In this document: positions 40,286 through 50,061 of the stretch, piece by piece
Layout of the letters: every line of letters starts with the position of its first letter
Numbering within the stretch: the stretch's first letter is position 1
Assembly (NCBI RefSeq): GCF_028713855.1
Contig: NZ_JAQTNN010000002.1
Span: 204,182 to 268,181 of the forward strand
Direction: 5' to 3'
Length of the DNA: 64,000 nt
From: Sulfuricurvum sp.
GTDB lineage: Bacteria; Campylobacterota; Campylobacteria; Campylobacterales; Sulfurimonadaceae
Position numbers and translations under genes: made by a program
The notes under the pieces: model-generated
Seen by the model: only the letters and a program-made list of their open reading frames with translations
The model's database searches: none
Told to the model about the DNA's origin: nothing

Positions 40286-41009
40286 GATGCTCTTTGACAT
40301 CGCTGAGACGGACGAAAGTGAACCCTTGTGTTTTGAGTTTGGCAAGCCCCTCTATGATCCCTTCACGTGTTCCGCTCTCAGGATGGTTCATATGAAAAAT
40401 GAGAATATCTCCATTATGAGCACTTTCGATCTGCTGTGCTACTTTGGGTGCATTAAAGGTTGCCCCTGCATCCCCTAACACACTAAATCCTGCGATTTCA
40501 ACTCCGTTTCTATGGGCAATTTCAACGGCCTGTTCATCGTAGTAAGCGGTGCCGGAACGGAAAAAACGGGGGCGTTTACCGGTGAGCTTTTCGATCAAAT
40601 CACCGTTACCGTTGATTTCATGGGCAACCTCTTCGGCTGAAGCGGTCCCGGGGATATTGTAAATACTTTTACCGTTCACAGAGAGTGGGTGGTGTGCGGT
40701 ACCGTGATTGGCGATCTCAAATAAAGGATTTGCCGCCAAACGTGCGAAGGCTTCAGGGTTGCTTTGAATCCATCTTGAGTTGATAAACAATGTTGCAGAA
40801 ATGTTGTTTTCGCTCAGGTAATCGATGAGTCCCGCATCGTATCCAGAACTGCGAGCACTCCCCCCACACGCATCGAAGGTAAGGGCAAGCTCTTTTTTGT
40901 GTGTCTGAAAAGTTGTGACGACACCGGTTACGTTTTCACCCCATTGTACAGGTTCATTTGCCATGCCGGAGAAAAAAAGAAGTGCGGATAGAACCAGTGG
41001 TTTAATCAT
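40269..41009 (-). CDS. Polysaccharide deacetylase-family protein
   Basis: LALTFDACGGSARSSGYD; EIANHGTAHHPLSV; RPRFFRSGTAYYDEQAVE; secreted. Confidence 0.9.
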   Translation of the reverse strand: MIKPLVLSALLFFSGMANEPVQWGENVTGVVTTFQTHKKELALTFDACGGSARSSGYDAGLIDYLSENNISATLFINSRWIQSNPEAFARLAANPLFEIANHGTAHHPLSVNGKSIYNIPGTASAEEVAHEINGNGDLIEKLTGKRPRFFRSGTAYYDEQAVEIAHRNGVEIAGFSVLGDAGATFNAPKVAQQIESAHNGDILIFHMNHPESGTREGIIEGLAKLKTQGFTFVRLSDVKEHLNHLP

Positions 41010-41161
41010 TCGGTTTTTTCTTTGACGTATCCGGCACCTTGATTTACTTTTCCCTTGGTCCAATCGACTGAGTTGGATGTATCTTCTTTAATGCCGCTCC
41101 ATGTTGCGGCACAGCCTGAGAAAAAAACTAAAGTTAGTGTAAGAGAGAGTAGGAATTTCAT
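41006..41161 (-). CDS. Entericidin-like small lipoprotein (51 aa)
   Basis: Hand translation MKFLLSLTLTLVFFSGCAATWSGIKEDTSNSVDWTKGKVNQGAGYVKEKTE; lipobox FSGC; ATGA overlap with the deacetylase start. Confidence 0.75.
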   Translation of the reverse strand: MKFLLSLTLTLVFFSGCAATWSGIKEDTSNSVDWTKGKVNQGAGYVKEKTE

Positions 41162-41217
41162 GAGATTACCTCTTATTTTATAAAATGAGAAAATTGTAAC
41201 TAAGAAATGTTAACAAG

Positions 41218-41898
41218 TTACAGATCTATTTTATAGCCTATGCCGTTTACATTGGAAATAATGTGGGGGTATGCTTTTTTACGAATTCCTCGTACAAGGG
41301 TTCTCAACGCATCCATACTCATCAAGGTGTCTTGCCAAACGTGGGTTTCAATAACCTCATAGGGGATGATAAGGCGCTTTTTGCTTAACAATATTTCAAC
41401 TAATAGATACTCTTTTTTAGAGAGTTGAATGGTTGAATTGTCGGGATGGTTAATGGTTTTATTGATCGGGTCGTAACTGAACCCGTCATGTAAAGTGGTG
41501 TAGGCTGATGAATGACAATGGAGAAGTTTTTTTACTCCGACTGAGATCGCATCGAGCAGATCGCTATGATCGAACGGTTTTTTTAAACAACGGGTAGTAT
41601 TGAGATTGATAGCATCCATTAAAATTTCTTGAGTTGTATAGGCTGTTGTAATGATGACAGGTGTTAGTACATCTTTTTGCCGGAGACAACGGATAAATTC
41701 CAACCCATTTTCATTGGATAGTTGCAGATCGACCAAAATGAGGTCAACTTTTTGCGTTCGAAAGAGATCGCAAGCTTTTGTGGAATTATCGGTTTCTAAA
41801 ACTTTTAAACCGTTTTTACGTATCAACAGGGCATTGTTTTCCCGAATTCTAGAATCACTTTCGATATAGAGGAGCGTGAAATTGGCAGCTTTAAACAT
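41218..41898 (-). CDS. OmpR-type response regulator
   Basis: REC domain ILVDLQLSNENGLEFIRCLR; winged-helix TIQLSKKEYLLVEILLSKKRLIIPYE. Confidence 0.9.
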   Translation of the reverse strand: MFKAANFTLLYIESDSRIRENNALLIRKNGLKVLETDNSTKACDLFRTQKVDLILVDLQLSNENGLEFIRCLRQKDVLTPVIITTAYTTQEILMDAINLNTTRCLKKPFDHSDLLDAISVGVKKLLHCHSSAYTTLHDGFSYDPINKTINHPDNSTIQLSKKEYLLVEILLSKKRLIIPYEVIETHVWQDTLMSMDALRTLVRGIRKKAYPHIISNVNGIGYKIDL

Positions 41899-42782
41899 TA
41901 ATCTTCTTCACCATCATTAGTATAAGCTAGCACTGTTTGATTTCTTCCTTGATTTTTAGCTTTATACATAGCTCTATCGGCATCTTTGATGGTTTCATCT
42001 ATGCTTTTTGACGGATGATATTGGCTAATGCCGATACTGAGAGTTACAGGCTCAGTAAGACCGAAATCATGGTTCTGTACAAGGTTACGGAGTTTTTCTG
42101 CAATAGTGTATCCTATAGTTAAATCGGCTTTGGATAGAACAATGATAAATTCTTCTCCACCCCATCGGCAGAACAGGTCGCTTTTGCGGAGGGCATCGCG
42201 AGTCAGTGCCGAAAATTCAATCAATACACGATCCCCTTCCAAATGCCCATATCGATCATTAATGATTTTGAAATGGTCTATATCAATAAAAATAACGGTA
42301 AAGGTATTTTTACTGCGATATGCTTCTTCTACCTCGTGGCAAAGGAGTAGATTAAACTTGGATCGATTATAAATCCCTGTCAGCGAATCCATCGAGGCCT
42401 GCCGCAGCAGCTCTTTTTGTTCTGTAATATTCGTATAAATACCTAAGTATCCTAATATGCTATTGTTCCCTATCAGAGGTTCAATACATATCTTACTCCA
42501 ATATACTTTACCGCATTTACTTTGATTTTTTATTTCACCGCACCACGATTTGCCTTTGGTAATTGTGTCCCATAAATTTGCAAACATCTCTTTTGGGGTG
42601 TCGGGATGGCGAATAATTTGATGATTTACACCGAGCAGTTCATTTCTGGTATAACCAGAAAGTATTTCAAAGCCCTTGCTGGCATCGATAATAATACCAT
42701 TTCCATCAGTCGTAATGGAGACTAAATTGCGATCGAGTATTTCTGATTTAAGTTCTTCAATATGTGCGGAGTAATTGACCAA
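41898..42782 (-). CDS. PAS-GGDEF diguanylate cyclase
   Basis: PAS (GFEILSGYTRNELLGVNHQIIRHPD); CRWGGEEFIIVL. Confidence 0.93.
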   Translation of the reverse strand: MVNYSAHIEELKSEILDRNLVSITTDGNGIIIDASKGFEILSGYTRNELLGVNHQIIRHPDTPKEMFANLWDTITKGKSWCGEIKNQSKCGKVYWSKICIEPLIGNNSILGYLGIYTNITEQKELLRQASMDSLTGIYNRSKFNLLLCHEVEEAYRSKNTFTVIFIDIDHFKIINDRYGHLEGDRVLIEFSALTRDALRKSDLFCRWGGEEFIIVLSKADLTIGYTIAEKLRNLVQNHDFGLTEPVTLSIGISQYHPSKSIDETIKDADRAMYKAKNQGRNQTVLAYTNDGEED

Positions 42783-42926
42783 ATATATCTCCTTTTAGAG
42801 ATTATTGTAACCACAGATAATGAGATTTTAATGACGTTTTTGTTTTTCTGTACAACATGAAAAAAATAGCGTGCTAAAGTGATAAAAAGTTGGTGATTGG
42901 AGAGGTAAAAAATAGGGATTTAAAAG

Positions 42927-43001
42927 TGGTGACCCCAACGAGATTCGAACTCGTATGGCCAGAATGAAAATCTGGAATCCTAACCATTAGATGATGGGGC
43001 C
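42927..43001 (-). tRNA. tRNA-Glu (anticodon TTC)
   Basis: Minus strand GGCCCCATCATCTAATGGTTAGGATTCCAGATTTTCATTCTGGCCATACGAGTTCGAATCTCGTTGGGGTCACCA; CCA encoded. Confidence 0.95.
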
Positions 43002-43022
43002 ACATAAATGTGGTTGAAAAAG

Positions 43023-43098
43023 TGGTGTCCCGTGATGGATTCGAACCATCGACCCCTTCATTAAAAGTGAAATGCTCTACCAGCTGAGCTAACGGGAC
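43023..43098 (-). tRNA. tRNA-Lys (anticodon TTT)
   Basis: Minus strand GTCCCGTTAGCTCAGCTGGTAGAGCATTTCACTTTTAATGAAGGGGTCGATGGTTCGAATCCATCACGGGACACCA; CCA encoded. Confidence 0.96.
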
Positions 43099-43203
43099 GT
43101 AAATAACAATAAACTGTTCCAGCACAATTTATGGACGGGAATTATAGCGGTTGTAACCTTTTTTGTCAATAGATTTTAGACAAAAAGGGGACAAATGATG
43201 AAA

Positions 43204-44445
43204 TTAGAAGAGATAATCGGCAATAATGCGGACATTGTTCTCATCATAGGCTTTAGTTTTGAACATTATTGTGCTCTCAGGGTCATAATTGATATGGGCT
43301 AAACGGGTGCGCAGACGAAATTCTTTGCGCGGTTGATAGGTCGCATCGAGATTATATTCGTCCGAATCGGGACGTGGATTTTGGGTGAGTGATGCAGGGT
43401 TGGATTGGACACTATCGCTTTGATCGATTTTCATGTATTTGGCGGAAATCTCGAACGTGGAGGCGGGGCGGTAGGTAAGGACAGTGCCGTAGGCTTCTGC
43501 TCCGGCATTTTCGCTCTCTCCGTCGATCTGTAGATCGGTATAGGTTATAAAGGCTCCCCATCCCATCTTCTCATACCGTCCCCCTGTTCCCAATAGGCTC
43601 TGATCGCCGATAAGGGTATACAGAGCACTTAGGCTCCATTCTCCCTTCGTGAGTGTCCCGCGTAGTCCTAGCAGATAGGTATCGACCTCTCCTGCGGCAT
43701 GATCTCCGACACTCCGTTCGTTTAAATATTGCAATGCACCCGAGAAAGCTGTCCCCTCAGCGGATTTCCAAATTTCATTATTGATAACCTGCAGATACGG
43801 GGCATTCATCACATCCCGTACATAGGTGTCGTACAGTTCGACTTTCCATGCAGGAGTAGGAGAATAAATCACTCCAAGTACGGCGATATCACGGTCGATC
43901 CCAAGCGAGTAGGTTGGAGAGACAAAGGTGTCGGAGCCTTTGTATTTCCATCCGGTGATATAGGCGGCTTTGAACGTCGTATAGCTCAAAGATCGGTTTT
44001 CGATACTGAGCGCTTCGAAACTGTTCGGGAGCATCCGGTTGTAGTAATCGTTTGCGAGAGGAAGATCCAGGCGCTGACGACCGTATTTGAGGGAGGTATC
44101 GTGTCCCGTGTACTGAAGATAGGCTTCGCCGAGGGTATTGATGGAACTGCCATCGAGATTAAGATTATGGGTTTGTCCCGATTCGGGCATGTGGGTGAGT
44201 GAGGTAATGCCATTACTTGAAAAGAGTGAAACATCGCCGCTGAATCCAGCGTAAGGCGCCGTTTTGTAACTCAAAATCCCTCCGACGGTGAGGGCGGTAC
44301 GGTCAATCCGCAGTTCGCGGTCACCGTCGTACCAAAAAGCGCGGAGATTACCGCTCACTTTTCCTTCGGTGAAAATATCCTCAAGACTCTGTGCCGATCC
44401 TGAAACACTAAAGAGCAGCGATAATAGAAGTGAGCGTTTAATCAT
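43204..44445 (-). CDS. Outer-membrane porin (OprD/alginate-export-like)
   Basis: Signal peptide; LKYGRQRLDLPLANDYYNRMLPNSFEALSIEN; barrel ending VRIIADYLF. Confidence 0.8.
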   Translation of the reverse strand: MIKRSLLLSLLFSVSGSAQSLEDIFTEGKVSGNLRAFWYDGDRELRIDRTALTVGGILSYKTAPYAGFSGDVSLFSSNGITSLTHMPESGQTHNLNLDGSSINTLGEAYLQYTGHDTSLKYGRQRLDLPLANDYYNRMLPNSFEALSIENRSLSYTTFKAAYITGWKYKGSDTFVSPTYSLGIDRDIAVLGVIYSPTPAWKVELYDTYVRDVMNAPYLQVINNEIWKSAEGTAFSGALQYLNERSVGDHAAGEVDTYLLGLRGTLTKGEWSLSALYTLIGDQSLLGTGGRYEKMGWGAFITYTDLQIDGESENAGAEAYGTVLTYRPASTFEISAKYMKIDQSDSVQSNPASLTQNPRPDSDEYNLDATYQPRKEFRLRTRLAHINYDPESTIMFKTKAYDENNVRIIADYLF

Positions 44446-44448
44446 TCG

Positions 44449-44841
44449 TTATTGACCCTGCTTTACTTCTTTGAGTTTTTGCAAGAACCCTTCGGGTGTG
44501 GCACCGCCCACCATCATCCGTCCGATTGGTTTGCCATCAGAGGTTAAGAAATAATAGGTAGGAGTGCCGAAAACCGTATAACCGTATTTGTCAGGGTGTT
44601 CTATGATATCGACTTCGATGGGGATGAAAAAAGTTTTGATGTATTCGGAGACGTCATCGTTTTCGTATACGGTTTTTTTCATGTAGTTACACATTTTGCA
44701 CGTTTTGCTCGAAAACATCAGCATCACGACTTTATGCTCTTTTTTGGCTTTTGCCAATCCTTGCTCATAGGAAGGTGCCCAATCGAGTTCGGCGAAGAGC
44801 GAACTGCCGATCAGTAAGAGAGCTAAGAAGATTTTTTTCAT
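44449..44841 (-). CDS. Periplasmic thioredoxin-fold protein (CKMC)
   Basis: Signal peptide; VVMLMFSSKTCKMCNYMKKTV; cis-Pro GTPTYYF. Confidence 0.85.
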   Translation of the reverse strand: MKKIFLALLLIGSSLFAELDWAPSYEQGLAKAKKEHKVVMLMFSSKTCKMCNYMKKTVYENDDVSEYIKTFFIPIEVDIIEHPDKYGYTVFGTPTYYFLTSDGKPIGRMMVGGATPEGFLQKLKEVKQGQ

Positions 44842-46640
44842 GGTTTCTCCAATGTTTTAATATGGCTGATAAAGGTTTCAGCATCTTTAAATCCGATTAG
44901 ATCGGCACTTTTGATGGATTTTCCACTCTCATCGAAAAAGATCATAGCCGGAGGACCGAAAAGATTGAACCGTTTTGCAAGCGCTTGCTCGGCGTCACTG
45001 TTGGCGGTTACGTCGGCTCGGATTAAAACATACTCTTTGAGTGATTCTATCACACGCGGGTCTTTGAAGGTGACATGATCGAGTTCTTTACACGAGGTAC
45101 ACCAGTCGGCATAAAAATCAAGCATCACTTTTTTCCCTTTGCTCTGTGCCAAAAAGGCATCCAGTTCCTCGGATGAGTGAATGATTTTAAACTCCATATC
45201 GCCGTTTTGACTCGATACGGGAGAAGACGGTATTCCATTGGCAAACGTGAGCGGTGCCAATGGATCTCCTGAGCCTTTAATCCCGCCGTAAAACAATATC
45301 AGACCATAGGCAAGGAATAGAATCCCAAGACCTTTTAAAAATGCTTTAAACCCTTTATAGTGTTCTCCTAACGGCTCCAATGCACCCAAATAAATCGATA
45401 CGACAATCAACAATGCCGACAATAACAGCATGGAAACTGCCGGAGGGAGAATACGGCTGAGCATCCAGATGGCGATGGCGAGCATCACGACACCGAAAAC
45501 ATGCGATACCCTGTCCATCCATCCGCCCGGTCGAGGCATGTATTTGCCTGCACCCGTTCCGATTAAGAGTAACGGGACACCCATCCCAAGACTTAGAACA
45601 AAAAGTGCGCTACCGCCCAATAATGCATTCCCGCTCTGCCCGATATAAACCAATGCTCCGGCGAGCGGTGGCGCGACACACGGTCCTACGATCAGTGCCG
45701 ATAAAAAGCCCATAATGGCGACACCAAGATATCCCCCCTTGGAACTTGCTTCATTAGAGGTTTTCGTAAGACGAGTTTGCCAAGATGAGGGAAGTCCTAT
45801 TTTAAAGAATCCGAACATCGATACGGCTAAACCGACAAAAAGGAGTGCAAAAGTGGAAATTACCCACGGATTTTGCATCGCGATTTGAATGTTACCGCCG
45901 AATAATCCTGCCAATACTCCGGCGATGGTATAGGCAACGGACATGGAGAGAACATAAATGAGGGAGAGGATAAAACCTCTCATAGCACTCATATGTTTTC
46001 CCTGCGCGACAATGATAGAGGAGAGGATCGGAATCATCGGAAAAATGCACGGGGTCAGAGAGAGTAAAAGCCCGAAGGTAAAGAATGTCAGGAGAATCAG
46101 CGGTACATTTCCCTCGATAAACGTTTGGGTAATACGGTCGGTTTCAGAGACTGTGATCGGGCTTTTTTTCACCGATGGAGATGCTGTTACCGGGGTCGCT
46201 GCCTTGCCTTTGAAGACAAGCTTTGCCGTTTCAATATTAAAGGTAAACCGGGTATCGATCGGTTCATAACAAAGCCCTTGTTCGGAACATCCTTGATAGC
46301 TCAGTTGTAGGGTAATGGGAACGATCGTGTCTATCGGTCGATCTTTGGCAAGTTTGATATCGATAACGGGTGATGTGGTAAACACTATTTCACCCTCATG
46401 ATTGACCCCCTCTGGCAAGGTGATATGATCGATGATAACACCGCTGTTTTTTTCAACAATAGTGGCTTTGATTTTGGATTTATAGAGGTAAATACTCTCA
46501 CCCAGTTCGATAGTAGCACTAACCGTGCATTTCTTCTTCATGTACGCCGAAGCTTTGAACGCCTCTTCGGGCATCAAAAATTTGGGTTCGGCAAAGACCA
46601 AGGTAGTGAGAAACAATACCAATAATAAAAAAACTCTCAT
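44838..46640 (-). CDS. dsbD: Thiol:disulfide interchange protein DsbD
   Basis: N-terminal DsbD-alpha-like domain; TPCIFPMIPILSSII, GPCVAPPLAGALVYI; C-terminal DFYADWCTSCKELDHVTF. Confidence 0.93.
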   Translation of the reverse strand: MRVFLLLVLFLTTLVFAEPKFLMPEEAFKASAYMKKKCTVSATIELGESIYLYKSKIKATIVEKNSGVIIDHITLPEGVNHEGEIVFTTSPVIDIKLAKDRPIDTIVPITLQLSYQGCSEQGLCYEPIDTRFTFNIETAKLVFKGKAATPVTASPSVKKSPITVSETDRITQTFIEGNVPLILLTFFTFGLLLSLTPCIFPMIPILSSIIVAQGKHMSAMRGFILSLIYVLSMSVAYTIAGVLAGLFGGNIQIAMQNPWVISTFALLFVGLAVSMFGFFKIGLPSSWQTRLTKTSNEASSKGGYLGVAIMGFLSALIVGPCVAPPLAGALVYIGQSGNALLGGSALFVLSLGMGVPLLLIGTGAGKYMPRPGGWMDRVSHVFGVVMLAIAIWMLSRILPPAVSMLLLSALLIVVSIYLGALEPLGEHYKGFKAFLKGLGILFLAYGLILFYGGIKGSGDPLAPLTFANGIPSSPVSSQNGDMEFKIIHSSEELDAFLAQSKGKKVMLDFYADWCTSCKELDHVTFKDPRVIESLKEYVLIRADVTANSDAEQALAKRFNLFGPPAMIFFDESGKSIKSADLIGFKDAETFISHIKTLEKP

Positions 46641-46659
46641 GTGGTTAATTCATCCTCTT

Positions 46660-47013
46660 TTAAAATGTTAATACTTTGTCGCTCTGAATCACCCATTCGG
46701 TGAGCTGATCCATCGTCGAGGAGATCTCTTCACTGAAATAAGGGGCGTTTTTGTAGAGCCCGCACCGTGCGTTGCACGTTCCGCAGGCACGAACGTTCAC
46801 GCCGCGTTCATACAGCTTTTTGATCGTATCGTGCAAATCAAAATCGTATATCTCCGGTTTCACACAAATACCGCGCGCCAAATCGACGGCATCGTTCATC
46901 AAGAATATATTGACCGCTTCACCGTTTTTATGAAGATTCTTTGCCAAACGGAGCGCATTGTAGGTAATGTCGCTGCCATCATAGGGTTCATGGCTCAAAA
47001 TCAAGGTAATCAT
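46660..47013 (-). CDS. DsrE-family protein
   Basis: DGSDITYNALRLAKNLHKNGEAVNIFLMNDAV; ACGTCNARCG. Confidence 0.85.
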   Translation of the reverse strand: MITLILSHEPYDGSDITYNALRLAKNLHKNGEAVNIFLMNDAVDLARGICVKPEIYDFDLHDTIKKLYERGVNVRACGTCNARCGLYKNAPYFSEEISSTMDQLTEWVIQSDKVLTF

Positions 47014-47023
47014 ATCAATCTCC

Positions 47024-47491
47024 TTATTGCTCTTTGGTCAGCAAAGTAACCCCCAAGCCGGTTTCAATCGGGTATCCTTCTTGAGCCCACCCTTTAAGTC
47101 CGCCTTTGAGCGTTGTTGCATTGGTAAATCCAAGTTTTCTAAGTGTTTGTGCCGCCAATGCGCCCCGGCTTCCGCCACGGCAATAGGTGACGATCACGGC
47201 ATTTTTGTCTTTGATTTTATTGAGCACTTCAAATTCGAGATTTCCGCGTGTGATTGCCATGGTGCTCGGTGCGTAGATTTCACCCTCTGCACGCTGATTC
47301 TCTTCACGTACGTCCATCACGATTACTTTTTTTTCGGCATCTAGCATCTCTTTGAGTTGCTTGGGAGTCAATTCACCTGCCTCTTGTCTCGCAGTGTCGA
47401 TCAATTTCTCGCTTTCTGGATGTCCGGCCATTAGAGACGATCCCATCATAAAAGCTACAAGTATTAGTCCAATTTTAAACGTTTTCATCAA
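47024..47491 (-). CDS. Periplasmic rhodanese-like protein
   Basis: Signal peptide; VIVMDVREENQRAEG; IVTYCRGGSRGALAAQTLRKLGF. Confidence 0.92.
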   Translation of the reverse strand: MMKTFKIGLILVAFMMGSSLMAGHPESEKLIDTARQEAGELTPKQLKEMLDAEKKVIVMDVREENQRAEGEIYAPSTMAITRGNLEFEVLNKIKDKNAVIVTYCRGGSRGALAAQTLRKLGFTNATTLKGGLKGWAQEGYPIETGLGVTLLTKEQ

Positions 47492-47514
47492 TAACCCTCA
47501 AGTACTTAAGATAT

Positions 47515-47530
47515 TAGCTAAATAGCTAAG
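47515..47530. promoter_or_regulatory. Local ArsR-type operator copy 1
   Basis: TTAGCTA-AA-TAGCTAA (perfect 7-bp arms) upstream of the rhodanese gene. Confidence 0.7.
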
Positions 47531-47571
47531 TTATTTGTATGATAGTACAATTACAATAATCTGTCAAGGGT

Positions 47572-48033
47572 TTAATGAATCGGGATATACGCGAAATGCT
47601 CATTTTGCTTATCAATCAGCCCGATTGTCGAGTTGGGTGTCAGCTTGACATAGTCATACACATTGCTTTTATCAATTTTGAGTGCTCTCATTGTTGCTTC
47701 GCACATTAAAAATTCTACTTCATAGGTATCTGCCATTGTCGCAAGGCGTTTGGCTAACTGATCATGTTCAGCAGCAAGTTTTTTGTCATCCTTATACGGT
47801 GAATTTTTCAAATCTTTGACGAAGAATTTGTAGGCATCGCCATGAACGACAACGGCGACATCGAGTTTTTCCAATTTTCCTTCATAGTAACTCTTTTCGA
47901 ACGCAATCCCTTGGAGCACTTTTTTCTCAAACGTACCGATATCTCCGGTTTTTAAATCAAACACAACCAGTTTGACCCCTTCTTCGGCAAATAAAATTCC
48001 TGATAAAGCCAGAATGAGCAAGCATTTTTTCAT
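47572..48033 (-). CDS. Periplasmic DsrE/F-like protein
   Basis: Signal peptide; VKLVVFDLKTGDIGTFEKKVLQGI; VVVHGDAYKFFVKDL; FLMCEATMRALKID. Confidence 0.7.
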   Translation of the reverse strand: MKKCLLILALSGILFAEEGVKLVVFDLKTGDIGTFEKKVLQGIAFEKSYYEGKLEKLDVAVVVHGDAYKFFVKDLKNSPYKDDKKLAAEHDQLAKRLATMADTYEVEFLMCEATMRALKIDKSNVYDYVKLTPNSTIGLIDKQNEHFAYIPIH

Positions 48034-48131
48034 GATGAGCCTTTGTGAAGATTTTATATCATTGTAATAGCCCATTGTAAAAATATTGTAAATATACTAA
48101 TTAGCTAAATACTGAAATTATAACATTCTAT

Positions 48132-48147
48132 TTAGCTAATTTGCTAA
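48132..48147. promoter_or_regulatory. Local ArsR-type operator copy 2
   Basis: TTAGCTAATTTGCTAA between the DsrE-like gene and arsR1; a weaker half-site-like copy TTAGCTAAATACTGAA at 48101-48116. Confidence 0.7.
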
Positions 48148-48207
48148 TTTCATCTCGTATGCTATAATCAACGAATACTTTAGAATTATTTAGTAAAAAG
48201 GGATTGT

Positions 48208-48585
48208 ATGCTCGATATGGAACAAAAGCTCAAAATCTTTAAAGCACTGAGCAATGAGACCCGTTTTTTGATTTTTAAAAATGTTTTTACGGGGGGATAT
48301 ACCTGCTCACTGGATAAAAAGCAGCCCGGTGTCGAGGTTAATCCTATCGCTACCTGCGTCAGTACCATCGCAGAGCATTTTAATTTTTCCCTTCCGACCA
48401 TTTCCGCCCATATCAAAGAGCTCAAAGAGGCGAAGATTATCACGGTAGAGAAAAAGGGGAATAAAGTGTACATCGAACCCAACATTGAAACGATCCGTGA
48501 GATGGCGGGATGTTTTCAGACGTTGGTGAGTAATTTTGATGAGAATCGGGAACTATTTTTCGGCGATACTCTTACGGTGCAATGA
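48208..48585 (+). CDS. ArsR-family transcriptional regulator (paralog 1)
   Basis: IFKALSNETRFLIFKNVFTGGYTCSLD; ATCVSTIAEHFNFSLPTISAHIKELKEAKII HTH. Confidence 0.88.
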   Translation: MLDMEQKLKIFKALSNETRFLIFKNVFTGGYTCSLDKKQPGVEVNPIATCVSTIAEHFNFSLPTISAHIKELKEAKIITVEKKGNKVYIEPNIETIREMAGCFQTLVSNFDENRELFFGDTLTVQ

Positions 48586-48598
48586 GAAACTGCCTATA

Positions 48599-49972
48599 TT
48601 AGCTTGCAGTACCTACAATAGGTTTCAAGACAAAAAAGCAATAGTGTTGTTCACTTCCGCTCGGAGTGATATGCGTTTCATCCATCACATTAATGATATC
48701 AAAGCGATCTTTCACAAGATTTTTCATTTGCTCTTCGTTGTATTGACGCACAGGCAATGCACTGCAGCTATCCGGTCCATTTACACCAAATGTGCCAATA
48801 ATGGCGTGACCGTCAGGAGAGAGTGATTTATGCAGTGTCTCAAAGTAGGCTTGCTGCTCTTCTTCTTTTTGAAGGAAATGAAACACAGCCCGATCGTGCC
48901 ATACGTCAAATAACTTTGCTGATGAAAAAGTGCAAACATTTCCGACACAATAGAGGGGTAGATCAGCGGAAGCACCAAGCCGTTTTTTGACAATTTCCAA
49001 TGCGCTGGAAGAAAGATCGAGCAGTGTAATGTCACAATAGCCTGAATCAATCAGTGTGTCTGCAAGGACAGATGCACCACAACCGACGTCAATAATACGA
49101 TCTTTGGAAGTTGAACCAATTTTTTCTAAAAGAGAAAGGGAAATCGCAGGTGTTTCTTGATACCAGCCGACTTTGCTTATGTCTTTTGTCGTATAGACAT
49201 TTTCCCAGTGGCGTTGTTTGACATTTCCATCCCCTTTAATCGCTCTAAAGGTAGCTCCAACGGTGGTGGATGATGTTGTGTAGTGGTTGATTCCCATAAA
49301 CTCAACATCCAAAAATCCCGCTTCGTTCATCATCTCAATCAGTTCTTCTTTTTTGAGCGTTCCCTCAACACAATTGGCCCAATCACCCTCTGAAGGTTGC
49401 GAACAGCACGACGTTGCACACGTCCCTTCGGATACATCAATCATATCCGCGAAATAGAGTTTCCCGTTCGGTTTAAGGACACGAAAAATCTCAGCAAATA
49501 CTGTAGGCTTAGAGGAGGCGAGATTAATGGCTCCGTTGGAGATAACAATATCGACGCTTTCATTCTCAATAGGAAGATGCTCAAGATTACCTTCAATGAC
49601 TTCAACCGTCTCAAAGCCTGCTTCTTGTGCGTGACGTGCGGCGGTTTGAACCATCATTGGTGTTAGGTCGACACCGATCACTTTTCCTGTTTTTCCTACG
49701 TGTAATGCTGCAACACATACGTCAACACCCGCTCCGCATCCCAAATCCAAGACACTCGAGCCTTCCGGAAACTCTCCGATTGAAAAAGGATTGCCGACAG
49801 CAGCACAGTAATCCCAAATATGCGAGGGTAGAGCATCAAGCCACTCCTCTTCATAGCCGTGAGCTTTGGCGTTATTTAACCCTTTGTCCCATCCAAAATC
49901 TTTTTCTGGATTAAGAGCCAATTGCGTGTATAAAGCAATAACTCCTTGTGTTGCACATGCAGATGTTGCCAT
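48599..49972 (-). CDS. Two-domain methyltransferase fusion (ArsM-like SAM methyltransferase plus second class I methyltransferase)
   Basis: Domain 1 VLDLGCGAGVDVCVAA; domain 2 RIIDVGCGASVLADTL. Confidence 0.85.
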   Translation of the reverse strand: MATSACATQGVIALYTQLALNPEKDFGWDKGLNNAKAHGYEEEWLDALPSHIWDYCAAVGNPFSIGEFPEGSSVLDLGCGAGVDVCVAALHVGKTGKVIGVDLTPMMVQTAARHAQEAGFETVEVIEGNLEHLPIENESVDIVISNGAINLASSKPTVFAEIFRVLKPNGKLYFADMIDVSEGTCATSCCSQPSEGDWANCVEGTLKKEELIEMMNEAGFLDVEFMGINHYTTSSTTVGATFRAIKGDGNVKQRHWENVYTTKDISKVGWYQETPAISLSLLEKIGSTSKDRIIDVGCGASVLADTLIDSGYCDITLLDLSSSALEIVKKRLGASADLPLYCVGNVCTFSSAKLFDVWHDRAVFHFLQKEEEQQAYFETLHKSLSPDGHAIIGTFGVNGPDSCSALPVRQYNEEQMKNLVKDRFDIINVMDETHITPSGSEQHYCFFVLKPIVGTAS

Positions 49973-49995
49973 AATGAATCCTTATGTGTAGCGAT

Positions 49996-50011
49996 TTAGC
50001 TATTTTGCTAA
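49996..50011. promoter_or_regulatory. Local ArsR-type operator copy 3
   Basis: TTAGCTATTTTGCTAA between the methyltransferase gene and arsR2. Confidence 0.7.
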
Positions 50012-50061
50012 ATTGTTTGCACAATGGTATAATATTGCACATTAATTGTCAAGGTGCCCCG

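Noticed and set aside
41170-41217. Inverted-repeat-like AT-rich sequences upstream of the lipoprotein/after the response regulator
   Set aside because: Weak, AT-rich and unevenly spaced; not distinguishable from chance
42874-43125. 83-aa ORF on the minus strand
   Set aside because: Runs straight through the tRNA-Glu and tRNA-Lys genes; not a protein-coding gene
43729-44202. 157-aa ORF antisense to the porin gene
   Set aside because: Opposite a convincing porin CDS; no supporting signals
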